64,000 nucleotides of DNA from Chiua virens (GCA_019787685.1 JAHNUO010000005.1:1860001-1924000), one strand, 5' to 3'; positions 44,792 to 57,013 are shown, counted from the stretch's first letter. Made by a program: numbers and translations. Notes: generated from the letters alone by a model not told the origin.

Positions 44792-45420
44792 CTACCCCCC
44801 GTCTGTTGATCAGACTCTGGATGATCTATTTCACAATTGAGATGATGGAGACTATCCTCATCTATGGATTGTGTGTTGTTCTCATAGGATCGGAACATAG
44901 AGTTAAATTCGGTTTGTGTGACTTTTAATTGTTGTGGGACATCTGGATGTGCTTCGTGGAAATTGGATATGAGATCCGGTGCATTCTTCAGATTCTTTAG
45001 AGGTTCCCATGTTCTTTCGTCATCATCATAACCTTTCCAGTGTATGAGGTATTCTGAGCGGCGTCCCTTCATTCAGGAATTGACTATGTAGTCTGCTTCG
45101 AATTCTTCTTCTCGGTCATCTCCGATTACTATAGGCCGTGGTTTGTAAACCGGCTGATTGGAAAGGTGTTCCTTATAGGGTTTGACCTGAGAAATATTTA
45201 CAACTGGGTGTATTCTCATAGTGCATGGGAGTCGAAGCTTTAAAGCATTTGGACTGTGCATGGATATTATGTCATAGGGTCCAATCTACTTGTCTGTGAA
45301 TTTGGGGTGTTGTTTTATTTTTAGGTTTGCAGTTGAGAGCCAGACCTTATCGCCAATTGAATAGGAAGGTGGTTCTGATCTCAATTTATCTGCAACGTTT
45401 TTCATGTGTTCCGGCTTTAT
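44792..45420 (-). pseudogene. Element E: integrase C-terminus and chromodomain
   Basis: Blocks: LKLRLPCTMRIHPVVNISQ (integrase GPY-like end), then EEEFEADYIVNS, a TGA, and MKGRRSEYLIHWKGYDDDER with TWEPLKNLKN. The TGA at about 45073 sits where related elements have Arg (CGA), so a single C-to-T change is the simplest explanation. A tail of about 50 residues follows to the polypurine tract. Confidence 0.85.
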
Positions 45421-46628
45421 CTATATTAGATTTGGTTTGTTCTAGAACTTCGGAGAAATCCGTGATGTAGTTCTGAGCAGCCAGGTTTTTCATGGAGTGT
45501 GGCATAATTCCCATCCTAGGGACGTAGGAACATGTTATTTCGAATGGTGAGAATTTAGTGGCAGTGTGTTTCTTGCTGTTGTAAGAGAATTGTGTGAGAG
45601 GTAGCCAGTCAGACCACATGTTATCTTTCTCTGCACAGAACATGCAAAGATATTGTTGCACTTCTCAGTTCATTTGTTCTGATTGTCTGTCCGTTTGTGG
45701 ATGATGTGCAGTGCTTAATTTGGGTATTATTTTTAACCCTGAGCATATATCTTTCATAAGTTGGGAGGCAAATTGTGGTCCTCGATCTGATATGATGGTG
45801 TTAGGGAGGCCATGATGTTTCCATATGTGTGAGAGATATAATTTAGTGAGATCCATAGATGTACACATTTTGTGGCATGGGATGAATTCGACTTCTTTAG
45901 AGAAGCGATCCACAACCGTGAGAATTGAATCATAGGAGTGTGAGAGTGGGAGATCTGTGATGAAATCTGCTGAGATATCTTCCCATGGTAATGACGGTGT
46001 TTCTAAGGGTTGCAGAAGTCCTGCTGTTTTCTGATTAGAACCCTTGAATCGAGCGCATCTTTCACAATGTGAGACATAATTTTTGACTTCTTTGTTCATG
46101 CGAGGCCAAATGTAGGTTCGAGAGAGAAGTTCTAGAGTTTTGTCATATCTGGGATGTCTGGCTTCGGGTGTGTCATGAAACATAGTGATAGATTTCGTGT
46201 GTAAATTGTTGGGAATGAAGATTCTACCCCCCTTTCTAAGGAAGGCATCCTTGACTGTGTATCCAATAGATAGGAGATGTTTCATGGCATTTGGTGATAA
46301 TTTCATAGTTTCATGTTGTATATCTGATAGAAAGTGATCACCATTGTATAGGAGAGTGACGGCTGATCAGATTTTAGATGGATCCATGAGTAGGATTCCT
46401 TTGTTATCATCTTCTATTCCGATCATGTGATCTTCTCTTCTACTTAGGGCATCTGCTTTTCCCATAGTGACTCCAGCCTTGTGGTACCAAGTGAAGTTAA
46501 AATGTGAGAGGTATTGAGCCCATCTCGCTTGTCTTCAGTTTAGGTCTTGGCATGTCATAAACCACGTAAGGTTCTGGTGGTCATTCCATATTTCAAATTC
46601 ATGTTTTGCACCCTCAAGATAGTGGCGC
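45386..46628 (-). pseudogene. Element E: integrase
   Basis: The zinc region (HDTPEARHPRYDKTLELLSR, then CERCARFKG) precedes a complete catalytic core: DISADFITDLPLSHSYDS, IISDRGPQFASQLMKDI and HHPQTDRQSEQMN, giving D, D and E. After MN, a TGA (CGA in relatives) interrupts before EVQQYLCMFCAEKDN. Beyond that SDWLPLTQFSYNSKKHTATK continues. This is the best-preserved integrase in the window. Confidence 0.88.
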
Positions 46629-47333
46629 TGTAGGAGTTAGATACTCCCTATGGTTGTAGGATACATTTTCCTTGCTCTTCATCATGTCATATCACCTCCC
46701 GTCTCATCCGCCATCAACTTCGTGCCAGCCCGGTTTCATTCCTAGCGTTTACAGATCATCCAAATCCAATCTGAGTCCAATCCGAGTCAACGCGATCCAA
46801 TCCGGTTCCTTCATACGTATTCCGCTTCATCCAATTTGACTTGTTCTACTCAATTTGGCCTTATTAAGGTCATTACTATCCTAACATCTTTCCTTTCTTT
46901 GTCATCTACAAGGTTTGACACTCCTTCTTAGCATACTCACCCTACGTCGATCCTGTACACTTACTTAGGGTTGGATTACCTTTAACAGTCCTGGGTTATG
47001 CCCAGGACTATAAAACCATGTTTCTAACACAAAAATATCGTCTTTCTGCATTCAGGAGATCTCCTGTTTACTCTCCCATGTGTGAGTGAGCTGGATAGTT
47101 TCTCTTTTACCTCGTCCTATCGTTCCTCGGCATCTCATCTACTCGAATCAATACTCTCATCGCCTTGCCTCCACCCAGATACTTTTACATCAACCACTTT
47201 TCATTCCGGATCGTCCAGCAGCCTCTAGGACTCTTAGACAAACCTGAATCCATCATTCCTTCAAATATAACCCCCCTTGGGACGAACCTATCGCCCCACC
47301 TTTTTTCTTATCACCTATTATTTCATTTCAATA
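46629..47333 (+). mobile_element. Solo LTR, family F, in element E RNase H
   Basis: The 705 bp copy matches 22014-22689 and carries a GGACTATAAAACC block near 47010. GCGC is duplicated (46625-46628 and 47334-47337). Without it the host reads [14 protein letters not shown] in frame. Confidence 0.92.
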
Positions 47334-49219
47334 GCGCCATAGTTCTAGAGAGTGGATAACCGAAAGCATTTCTTTATCGGCTATTGGGTAATTCCATTCT
47401 TCAGGGGTCATAGAGTGGCTATTGTAAGCGACAGGGTGCCAGAGTCCTTCTTTTTCTAAAGATAGAACTGCTCCTATTGTGACATCTGATGAATTACATT
47501 CTAAGCGATATTTGGCATTCTGATCCAGATAAGTAAGGATAGGGGCTGTTGTAAATGCCTTTTTAAGTTTAGTGAATGCTTCGTCACAAGTGAAGGTCCA
47601 TTCAAATTTCTGACCCTTTTTAGTAAGGTCATGAAGGGGGCGTGCTATTTTTCCATAATCTTTAATGAATCTGTGATAGAGGTTGGCAAGTCCAAGGAGG
47701 CTTCTGATGTGTTTGACTGATGTGGGAGTTGGCCATTCGGCTACTGCTTTGGTCTTTTCGTTATCCATTTAATCCCATCAGTTCCCACAATCATTCCAAG
47801 GAAGTCCACTTTTATGCAAAAGAAGCATTTTTCTGGTTTTACATAAAGGTCGTTATCTTGGAGGCATTTAAGCACTTCAAGTACAATTTTGTCATGAGTT
47901 TCATAATCGTCGGTATTTGTGAATATCATAAGGTCATCAATGTATACAACAACGATGCTGTTCATATTGGCAAAGATTTTGTTCATCATAGTTTGAAATG
48001 TGGCCAGTGAATTGCATAATCCGAAGTACATGACAATGGGTTCAAATGACCTGCGGTGGCAGACAAAAGCTGCTTTCCATTTGTCGCCTTCTTTGATTCT
48101 TATGTTATTGTATCCCCATTGGAGATCCATTTTTGTAAATAGCTTAGTGTCTTTTAATTTGTCCACAAGCTGTGATATAAGTGGCAAGGGATAGTTATTT
48201 TTGGTTGTATGTTTGTTTAGGTATCAGTAATCCTGAACCATACGTTTCTTTCCATCTTTCTTGGGTACAAAGAAAACCGGAGATGTCTGTTCCAATTTAG
48301 AGGGTTTGATATAACCTTTCTTTAATTGATCATCGATAAATGCAGAGACCTCCTCTTGTTCTGTGACAGAGAGGGGTATTAAGTGACCCTTTTTAGGAAT
48401 GAAAGACTCTTTTAGGTCAATGCTGTGGTCCCATGGTTTACATAATGGAATTCTTTCAGATTCCGTTTTTCCAAATACTTTAGCATATTTTAAATATTCC
48501 TTAGGCACCATCTCTTCAAGAGTGCATTCCTTAGGAGGAGAAGGTGGAGTTTCCATGTGAGCGGAAAAAATACAGTTTTCAGCAATAGAGTTTGCATAGG
48601 AGATTTCTTCTGCAATAATGGAATCTAAGAAGTTGTCTTTGTCTTGGGAGTGACACAACTCTGGGCATCTTCTCATTGTTACTATTCCTGTCATCCAGTC
48701 TATATAGGGGTTGTGGTGCTTTAACCATGTGAATCCGAGGATAAGATCATTCTTTCTAAGGTTGGTAATTTCAGCATCCACTATCTCTCTGTGACCTTTG
48801 AAATCGATCAGGATTTGTGTGGCATGAGTTATTAAGCCTGCTTGGTTCTTAGTGCCCATCCACGTTGAAAACTTGGATTGGGTGAGGAAGCAGGTGATGT
48901 GGGAGTTTATGCTTAGCAACATAACCTCGTGTATGAAGATCACATTAGCTCCACTGTCTAAAAGCGCTTTTGCTCCAACATAGCCGATTTGGTTTACTGG
49001 GGATACCAAAATCAGAAGTATAATTTCTTTTTCTACCAATGTAGATCTAATGAAAGACCCATTGGGTATTTGTTTTGGGACAGAATTAAGCACGGAACTA
49101 TCGTGTCTGCCACGCTCCGCAGAGACGCTGTCAACATTTTCATTTTCTATTGTTTTTGGTAATTTAGGTAGTTTTTTTATCCTCTTGCCAGGGAGGTATT
49201 TCGGAGTATTGAAAATCAA
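47334..49219 (-). pseudogene. Element E: protease, reverse transcriptase, RNase H
   Basis: Protease: GAKALLDSGANVIFIHE (about 48930-48980). RT: KKDGKKRMVQDY, a TGA (CGA expected), [20 protein letters not shown] and the catalytic [16 protein letters not shown] (47930-47970). RNase H: YRLECNSSDVTIGAVLS and YNSHSMTPEEWNYPIADKEM, then [20 protein letters not shown] beyond the LTR. One frame change near 47760 ([21 protein letters not shown]). Overall close to functional. Confidence 0.88.
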
Positions 49220-49325
49220 AGTTTAGAGAAAGAGTGTTTTCATATTCTTTAGGAATGATTCGATCAGTGTTTGATTGGCTTTGGTCATTGATTATGCCCA
49301 ATGCTGTGTGGTAATCCATACTTGT

Positions 49326-49592
49326 TTAGTTGTTGGATTCGTTTTCCCAGTCTGCTGCATTTACTGGAGCTCCCCAAGCATTATCAAGAACTGGTGCTGG
49401 AGGTGGGATGTAGTTAACTTCTTGTTGCTTGTAGGGAGCATAGAGTGTGAAGCTAATGGTGTATTGGTTTATTTGAACCTTAAAGACAATCACTCTTTGG
49501 TAGTCAATGAGGTTTCGAGAGATTTGGTAGAGTGTGAGGAGAATGATAAGGATGATTACAAAGATTGCTGCAAAGATGAAGTAAGCAAGCAT
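49326..49592 (-). CDS. Element E: hydrophobic single-pass ORF between gag and protease
   Basis: The 88-codon ORF starts MLAYFIFAAIFVIILIILLT, a strong membrane-spanning segment, followed by a basic residue cluster and a polar tail with YIPPPAPVLDNAWG. It begins immediately after a TAG that closes the preceding reading (TPRRYIQ-stop-ML), in the same frame, so read-through of that TAG would fuse it to gag. Retrotransposon gag proteins do not normally carry such a helix here. It may be part of gag, a separate product or chance. Confidence 0.4.
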   Translation of the reverse strand: MLAYFIFAAIFVIILIILLTLYQISRNLIDYQRVIVFKVQINQYTISFTLYAPYKQQEVNYIPPPAPVLDNAWGAPVNAADWENESNN

Positions 49593-50389
49593 CTACTGGA
49601 TATATCTCCTAGGGGTTCTAAGGGTGTTTCGAGGCCTAAGGTATGGGAACTCAAAGTTATCGTACTGTGAGTAAGGTTGGATGTGTGTGGGTACTAAGTT
49701 TGCCCTGTATCGTCTTAGGATCCTTCTCTGTTGTACAGCCGTTCTATTGGCTATTCTCTCTATTTCTCTGGGTGGGAGCCAATTGTTTGGGTCTCCTAAG
49801 CTTTCCTCCAATGGTTCTCTCAATGAAGCTGGTGGGAAAGGTGATGGTTCTCTTTTGGGAATGGGAGCAGGAAAATATTCACGCTTAGCCTTAACTCCCT
49901 CAGTTGGATACCGTAATTCCGGGCTGTCAGACTGGGTTGACTCTCTCTGACTGGAGTAGTTGGATAAGGCGCTAGAGTCACCTATGAAGTGGCCTAATAA
50001 GGCATGGAAGATTTCAATGTTGGTATGGTCTTCAGGATCAAGGTCCTCAAGAGCGACAACTTCAGCAAGGTATGCTGCATCAAGAATGTAGGGTTCTTCT
50101 TCGAGGCCGAGAAAAGCTTCCTAAGCTACCACAAGATAGAAAGTGGGAGAGACACTGATTGGGCAAGTCAGTTAAGGCTTTCTTTCTGGTCAAGGGTGCG
50201 CTATCTGCTTCTGTGTATGCTAGACCTTGAGTCTTTTTGCAAATCATCTTATTGGGAGCAAATGTTCCAACTACTTTTCAAGCTTGCAACTTACTTGGGT
50301 GCTGCTGTGTTATTTTGTAGTAGGGGCTACGATGAGGTTGGAAACTTGACAGTAGTTTGTCGATGGTGAAGATAACAACAAAGTTCTAA
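49593..50389 (-). pseudogene. Element E: gag region
   Basis: Near the 5' LTR an acidic reading (ALEDLDPEDHTNIEIFHALL) leads into SPELRYPTEGVKAKREYF and an Arg-rich part (REIERIANRTAVQQRRILRR, 49593-49823). Several frame changes occur in 49900-50380, and no CCHC knuckle is visible. Position makes it the gag equivalent. The interior begins TTAGAACTTTGTTG next to the LTR. Confidence 0.55.
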
Positions 50390-51125
50390 TGAAACAACCT
50401 AGAACAATACTAGACTGTTAAAGTGTAGTGGTTGAGTGAAGAGGGGGTTCAGTCCAGTGAAGAGGCGAAAACTCCAAGAGAACTTTGTTAGAGCTCTCTG
50501 GCTGTAATTCATGGGGTTTATATACTACATGGATGTCAGAGTTCTAATCTGAGTATGAACTATGTAGATAAGCATAATGTATCCTATTGGATGATAAGGT
50601 GTGAATATATATGAGTCATAGATAAGAGCATAGCCTTGCACTGCCGATGATGAGTCAGTGATAAGGGAAATGAATAGATAAGGACATGAGGTGATTGATG
50701 CTGTGTTATTATGGCAGCCAATCAGATATGATCCTTTGGACAGCCTTGGCATGAGGCATTTATTTTTAGAATAGATTGAAGGTGTAATCCGTTAAGGGAT
50801 AGAAAGTTGATATCATAACAGGTACTACAGAAGTACGGTGATACAGAGGGAGTATTGCTGCGAGGTATATATACATATGTTGATATAAAAGGGTGTTCCA
50901 ATGAAAAGAGGAACCAAGGAAAGGGAACAAAGATGGAGTAGGGTACTCCATGGTGAAGAGGGAGTCATACAATGACAACCAAAGAAAACAGAGAAAGCTA
51001 CCATGCTATGGAGCAATATGATCTCCGCAAGGAAGGGAAGCGAGTCATAAGCAGACGAGCTAAGGTAAGAGTCCATTGGGGAAATGGAGTTGACAAGGCA
51101 AGAAAAGAAAAGTTGTAACAGTTGG

Positions 51126-52660
51126 ATGTTAGCACTGGCAGAGCCTGAACTCGCTTTGCTTCAGTGGGTCGGTGCAAAGTTACTGACAAGTGATGTAACA
51201 CATGGCACAGAAATGCAGGGTGTCAGAGTTAAGTGTCATGATCCAAAAATAAAGAAAAACTTTACATGTGCAGTGGCTTGACCACAATGCTTGTGATATG
51301 ATCTGGGTACCACAAACTAAGTGTGATGATGTGGAGGGGTACAGAACCTTACAATGTCCAGTGACTTGATCCAAGTAATAATGCATGTGATATGATCTGA
51401 GAGCTACAAATCAAGCATGATAAGGTGGTGGGGAGCAGACCAGAGCCAGCAAATGACAATACTGGTAGCATAAACAAAGCAGACAATAGAGCCAATAAAC
51501 TCTGAAAGACATGTCAGTGCATGATCGGTTCACCACTACAGGCTCAAGTCTTACCTAGAGGCAGGATGTCATACATAGATCCTTCATGTGGTGCTTGAGT
51601 TACAGGAACATGGAGCACATGTAGAATGGTAATAACACATATTTTCAAGAATAAACATGTATCTAGAAGGGGTTAGCAGAAATATATGGCAGCAGATGAT
51701 TGGAACGGTGCAGCTCTGACAACATTGCCCAGTCACAGGGACTGAAGCACTGGCAGATGATGGAGCCAACAAACTCTAAAAGATGGAGACCTGAGTGCCT
51801 TGAGGGAAGAGCAAGCTACATACATCATCACATGCAATGTTATCAACTTGAAGGGTTTGTTGTGCAGTTCTGGTTGCATCAAGCCCCTTTCCCTTTCTTT
51901 TCCAAGTTGGTTCTTTTTGCTTGACTTCTTCACATCAATGCCTCCTGTAAGAAACATGTGCAGCCATTGCAACCTCACCTTTGGTACTGCCAGTGGTGTA
52001 TGACAGCATATTGCACATTCATGACCATGCCACACACATTGGGAAGCCCAATTCTCACAGCCCCCCTCTGAATATACAGCCATGTCCACTGTGCCTATTT
52101 TTGGTAGGCAATAGCAGGGGTGTCTGACACCCGGCCGGGTCATGGGTGTGGGTGTTTGTCAGGTATAGGTGTGGGTCACCATGTTCGACACCCACATTCT
52201 TACCTGTACCCTCAGGTGTGGGTATTACCTAAAATGGAAATTGATGAGCCATCACAATGAGAAGACAATGCAACAATGTATACACCTTGCTCTCAACCTT
52301 TCTGTGCCACCCTGGCACCTGGTGATGACATGCAACAATGACATGCAACAACAACACACAATGACAGCACACAATGACAGCAACCGTGATGAGGCTGTGA
52401 CACGACATGACAAACATGTCACCCCCACCATTTGTGCTACCTGGACATGAGGACAATGCCACAATGTGCTGCAATAACGATGCAGCACGTTGTTGCATTG
52501 TCAACACGACTCACCCTCCCTGCATTTACCCACCCTCCTTCCTTTGTGCCACCACACCAAATGCAATGGATGACATGACAACCTTCCCTCCCTCTCTCTC
52601 CTCTCACCCCACATGACACAGACAGACGACACAATGTGACAATGTGATGATGCGGTGCAG
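51126..52660. other. Repeat-rich non-coding DNA
   Basis: Two diverged copies of a unit of about 100 bp containing GTGATATGATCTG lie near 51230-51330 and 51340-51440. An AATAAACTCTGAAAGA-like block recurs near 51490 and 51765. GT-rich simple sequence (GGTGTGGGTGT) is at 52130-52220 and CAACAATGACA-type low complexity at 52320-52420. No gene is supported. Confidence 0.5.
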
Positions 52661-53555
52661 TGAAGAAGTGTAAAATGGGCTGGTGTGACAGAACCAGGAT
52701 TAGTGGAATGGTCAGATAGAAAGAAAAGAGGTGGGTGCAAGTATGACTTGTCCCAAGGTGTTCTGAGGTTGGAGACAAAGTGTTGAGACATTGATGAGAG
52801 CTTTGAAAGCAATCCAGAAGCATTTCCAGATGAAACTGTACAAAAATTGATAAAACTGGCTGAAAAGCGGACAGCTGGATAGTTCAATGAAAAGGCAAGG
52901 ACCCAAGCACAACAGTGATTGAGTATGAGTAAGGGCGGTTTGAAAGGATGGTTAAATGGACAAGGTGACTTAGGATATGAGAGAAAACAGGGATCCAAAA
53001 TATAGAAAATTTTATTTATGAACACAATTTTATAGTCTCAGGTATTCCTGGGACTTTTACAGTAGATGAAGTACCAAGTAAATAAGGAAAGTGTATGTAT
53101 ATGGAGTCGTCTCTCATGGAGATCAACCCAAGACAACTCATGAAAAGAAAAACAATGTTCTGTCAAGGTGGGATAAAGTTTGATCTGTGAATCAATGGAC
53201 TACCTTTAAAACATCATATGATCTGACTATCTGTACCTTTTAACCAATTGGATACATGTCGATGACATGGAACCATCTGAAAAGAATCTAAGAAGGTACG
53301 AAATAAAATGGAAATTGGACAAAAAAAGAGTTGATTAGTGTGCATCATGCAATCTTGATTGAGTGACCAGATTTGGTCACCTCATGTGGAAACATGTAGA
53401 AATGAAAAACAAAACATACAAATAAGGGTTGGATCCACTCGGATAGACATGGGACCATGATGGACAGATAGGACAATTGATATGGGCAGTCTGGGCATCC
53501 TGTAAACAAAGTGGGAATATGGGTTTATTACCTCAAGGGGCCATTGACTCCTACA
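52661..53555 (-). mobile_element. Solo LTR, family B
   Basis: This 895 bp repeat closely matches 58847-59729 and the LTR of element K in reverse. Its ends are TGAAGAAG and CTCCTACA as printed. I see no matching target duplication (GCAG left, GTGG right), so it may be a truncated or rearranged copy. Confidence 0.82.
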
Positions 53556-53599
53556 GTGGTGTGCCACCCCTCTCTGAGTTCCTGACAACAATGGTGATG

Positions 53600-54160
53600 A
53601 CAACAACAACATGAGCACCATGATAATGTGGTGCTATTGTTGTCCTTGTCCTCACCCTCACCCGACAGTGATGACAACAACAATAACAACACAAACACCA
53701 CATTATCACAGTACTTGTGTTGTTGTCCTCCCTCACCCCCATTGTCCTCTTGCCACCCTCACCTGACAACAACCACAACCACAACCACAAAAACACAAGC
53801 ACCATGTTATCATGGTGCTTGTGTTGTTGTTGTTGTCCTCGCTCACCCCTGTCATTCTCACCCTCACCCTCACCTGACAGTGATGACAGCAACAACAAGA
53901 ACAACAAGAACACCATGTTATTGTGGTGCTCATGTTGTTGTTGTCCTCCCTCACCTCTGTTGTCCTCTTGCCACCCTCACCTGATGACAATGACAACATG
54001 AGCCCCACATTATTGTGGTGCTTGTGTCATTGTTATTGTCCTTGCTCACCCCTGTCGTCCTCACCCTCTGAGTCACCCTCACCCAACAATGATGATGATA
54101 ATAATGTGGTGTTCGTGTCATTGTTTTGCCGTCCTCCCTCACACTTGCCATCTTGGTATT
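53600..54160. repeat. Imperfect minisatellite with palindromic unit starts
   Basis: About six units of 80-110 bp each begin with a small palindrome of the type CACCATGTTATCATGGTG, followed by TTGTTGTTGTCCTC, CTCACCC and CCTGACA blocks and an ACAAC-rich end. Starts are near 53616, 53695, 53800, 53908, 54003 and 54100. Open reading in several frames is a by-product of the repeat. Confidence 0.8.
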
Positions 54161-54339
54161 AGGAGGTCAAGGTGTATGGTAGTGTCCAGGTCCCCACAGG
54201 TATGGGTGCAGGTGTACCACTGGGTGCCAGTTTTGGACATCTGAGGATACACCTGCACCCTTGCCAAGGGTGCAGGTATATCCTCGGGTGTGGGTGTGGG
54301 TATCAGCACTGCCACCTGGGGGTATACCCATGCAGTTGC

Positions 54340-57013
54340 CTAATTTTTGGTGCTGTCCACGACTTGGATCTCCCTATAGATGATGAATTCAATCACCTTG
54401 ATGAGCCTGGGCCTGATCTAGAAAATGGGGACCCACCAGGAGCCAAGGATAGTCATCCTGACAAGGGTGAACCGATTGGGCATTGTAGGAGTTAGATACT
54501 TCTTACAGTTGCAGGATACCTTTTCCTTACTCTCCATCATATTCTATCACCTCTCATCTCATCTGCCATCGACTTTATGCCAATCTGACTTCATTCCCAG
54601 CATTTACAGATCATCTGAATACAATCCAAGTCCCTTACATTTCTGTGCCACAGACAAGGACATGAACATGACCAAGCTATCAGAACAAGAAGAGCTTCCT
54701 AAAACTCGTGAATCAACTACCCACTGGGCCTGAGTGGATGTGTGAGCTCATCAGTGCACCTGGAGATGTGGATAAACCAGCAAGCGAGAGTGACAAGACT
54801 GAAGAACCTGAGTTGTGGATACACAACCCTGTGGCATGTGTGCAAGAATTAATTGGTAACCCTGCATTCAAAGAAGACATTGGAAATGCACCAGGGAAGG
54901 TATATGCTGACATCAAAGGGAAGTCCTGCCGCTACAATGAAATATGGACCAGTGACTGGTGGTGGGAAATGCAGGTGAGCTTCTCTAGCAGAGGAATATC
55001 AAATGAACACAAACTTACCTGACACTTGAAAGTGTCATTTACCAGAAGGAGCCACCATAGCACCAGTGATTCTCATGTCAGACAAGACACAGCTGTCCCA
55101 TTTCAAGGGGGACAAAAACATGTGGCCAGTCTATTTGAGCATTGGGAACATCTCAAAACATGTCCACTGTCAGCCCACTTGCCACATGTCAGTATTAATA
55201 GGATACTTACCAGTATTGCAACTTAAACTTGGAGATGACAACTCTGTGGCAGGTCAGCGCCTCTTCCACTATTGCATAAAGAGGTTGCTTGAACCCTTGG
55301 TTGCTGCTAGTGAGAATGGCATCAACATGGTCTGTGCTGATGGATTGGTCTGTCATGTCTTCCTGATCATGGCAGCCTACATTGGTGATCACCCAGAATA
55401 GTGTCTTGTTGTGTATGGCACTAAAAACCACTGTCCCAAGTGCCTGGTGTGTGTGTGAACAAGAGAGAAGTAAACCAGCAGTTTCCACTATGGAACCAAA
55501 TGGATACCATTCATATGCTCCATGCTCAAGCCTCAGGCCATTATCCACCCAGATTCATTGTGGAAGGTCTTCAACCTGTTTTCTCCCCTTTCTGGGCCAA
55601 CCTTCCCTACTGTGACATTTTTCTCACCATCACCACCAACATTCTACATCAACTCTATCAAGGTGTTTTCAAGGACCACCTCAAAAAATGGTGTTGTTCG
55701 CTTGCCATCCAGAAAGAACTGGATGCACACTTTCAGGCCATCCCTGTCTATTCTGGTTAGCACCATTTCAAGGACGGTATTTCCAAAATCAAGCAATGGA
55801 CTGGAGGTGAACACAAGCAGCTACAGCACATTTTTATAGCTGCTCTTGTTGGGACAATCCCTCCTAAAGCCATCAAAGCCACACACTATCTCATCAACTT
55901 CATATATCTTGCTCAATACCAGTCGCATACAGACAACACCCTTCATGACCTCCAAATGGCACTTGGTGAGTTCCATGCATCTAAGGAGGTCTTTATTGAC
56001 CATGAATGCTGTGAGCATTTTAATTTCCCAAAGTTTCATTCTTTGTTGCATTATGTTGACACCATCCATTCATTAGGAAGTCTTGATGGACTTAATTCTG
56101 AACATTCTGAATGCTTGCATATTGACTATGCCAAGAAAGCTTATACAGCGAGCAATTGAAAGGATTATAAGATCCAAATGGCTCAATGGCTACAGTACCA
56201 AGAAGCTTTCATTCATTTCAAGTCATTCCTTGCTTGACGGGACCATGACATGCTTGTTCCCCCTCAGACTGCTCAAGTACTGTGTACAATCCATATCTCA
56301 AATCACCCTCACTTTGTCCAGAAGCCAATCCGATATCTTGAAGAACACCACGCTGCCAATGGGTTCATTGATGCCCTCCAGACCTTCCTTGACACTCTGC
56401 CCCCATGTCATCATCGTTTTCATCAACTCAATGAGCATAATCGGTTTAACTGCTTTAAAATGTTCACATTGCATCTAGTGCCCTATGGACATATGTCGAG
56501 TACTAATCATGCAAGAGTTCATGCCCACCCCCTTCGCTCAAATGGCCCTTGCAAACCTCCTACTCAAGCAAGGTTCAATACTGTCTTGGTTAGACAAGGA
56601 GTTAGGACACTCGAGTAGAGGCTTTCATGGTATGTGTGCTATTTATTCTGAATTACTGTCAATAATTGTCATCTAGGTTTGCATGTGGCTCAGGTCTGTG
56701 TGCTGTTCAAACTGCCTCCTCACCTTGGTGATTTTACCACCTCCCTAGCATATGTGCACTGGTTCAAGCCATTTCACCAGTTCAACAACACTGTGGGAAT
56801 GTTCAACTTCAGCTGCTTGATGCATCAACATCACCCACATGCCACCGTTGTCCCTATTGACTGTCTAATTCAAGTCTGTCACCTTATTTCCAAATACCCT
56901 AGCAGTCCTGTGTACCCTCACTGGATTCAGGGTCATGCTCTCGAAGAGACCTCCTTCTTCTACCTAAATCATTACATTGACTACCATATTTTCGTGTGCT
57001 TTAGGATCACTTG
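54340..57013 (+). pseudogene. Second Plavaka-type transposase gene (decayed)
   Basis: Plus-strand blocks in order: DDEFNHLDEPGPDLENGDPP; a family F LTR fragment; LPTGPEWMCELI; ELWIHNPVACVQELIGNPAF; YNEIWTSDWWWEMQ; an intron; DKTQLSHFKGDKNMWPVYLS; LLGYLPV-like and GQRLFHYCIKRLLEPLVAAS; VCADGLVCHVFLIMAAYIGD; FSPFWANLPYCDIF; ILHQLYQGVFKDHLKKWC; FPKFHSLLHYVDTIHSLGS; HIDYAKKAYTASN; and a C-terminal LAYVHWFKPFHQFN. Stops after GDHPE, PVYSG and TASN plus frame changes show it is dead. It belongs to a different Plavaka subgroup from the 29840-34616 gene. Confidence 0.82.
54484..54636 (+). mobile_element. Family F LTR, 5' fragment
   Basis: It starts TGTAGGAGTTAGATACTTC and follows the family F sequence for about 150 bp to CAGATCATCTGAATAC, then stops. 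The rest of the LTR is deleted, and the break lies within the Plavaka gene. Confidence 0.8.

Larger units (their letters stand above)
44404..50820 (-). mobile_element. Ty3/gypsy chromodomain retrotransposon E
   Basis: LTRs are 44404-44791 (3') and 50390-50820 (5'); termini are TGAAACAACC and ATCATAACA as printed. The target duplication GGTAC is exact (44399-44403 and 50821-50825). The left LTR has lost about 36 bp between two GAGTCA repeats. The interior encodes gag, protease, RT, RNase H, integrase and chromodomain on the minus strand, with few stops. GGGGGGTAG (minus) next to the left LTR is the polypurine tract. LTR sequence is related to element G. Confidence 0.93.
37124..51120 (-). mobile_element. 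Ty3/gypsy chromodomain retrotransposon D (A family, with nested element E)
   Basis: LTRs lie at 37124-37747 (3') and 44071-44403 plus 50826-51120 (5', split by element E). The target duplication GTTGG is exact (37119-37123 and 51121-51125). The interior (37748-44070) has the same gene order as element A and shares its primer-binding position sequence TAAGATCAAGAC. A family H solo LTR lies in its integrase. Many stops are TGA codons where element A has CGA or TGG. Confidence 0.92.
44071..51120 (-). repeat. 5' LTR of element D, split by element E
   Basis: The LTR lies at 44071-44403 and 50826-51120 (about 628 bp together), matching the 624 bp 3' LTR. The break is marked by GGTAC on both sides of element E. 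Confidence 0.9.

Noticed and set aside
51230..51440. CRISPR-like direct repeats
   Set aside because: Only two diverged copies without regular spacers, in a clearly eukaryotic genome.
51733..52143. 136-codon minus-strand ORF
   Set aside because: No recognisable domain, spans repeat-like sequence, and codon pattern is not protein-like.
53551..54162. Cys-rich and Thr-rich ORFs on both strands
   Set aside because: Produced by the minisatellite; open in several frames because of simple sequence.
53980..54480. Possible telomere-like or satellite array (GT-rich GGTGTGGGTGT)
   Set aside because: Short, irregular and internal; no TTAGGG-type units.
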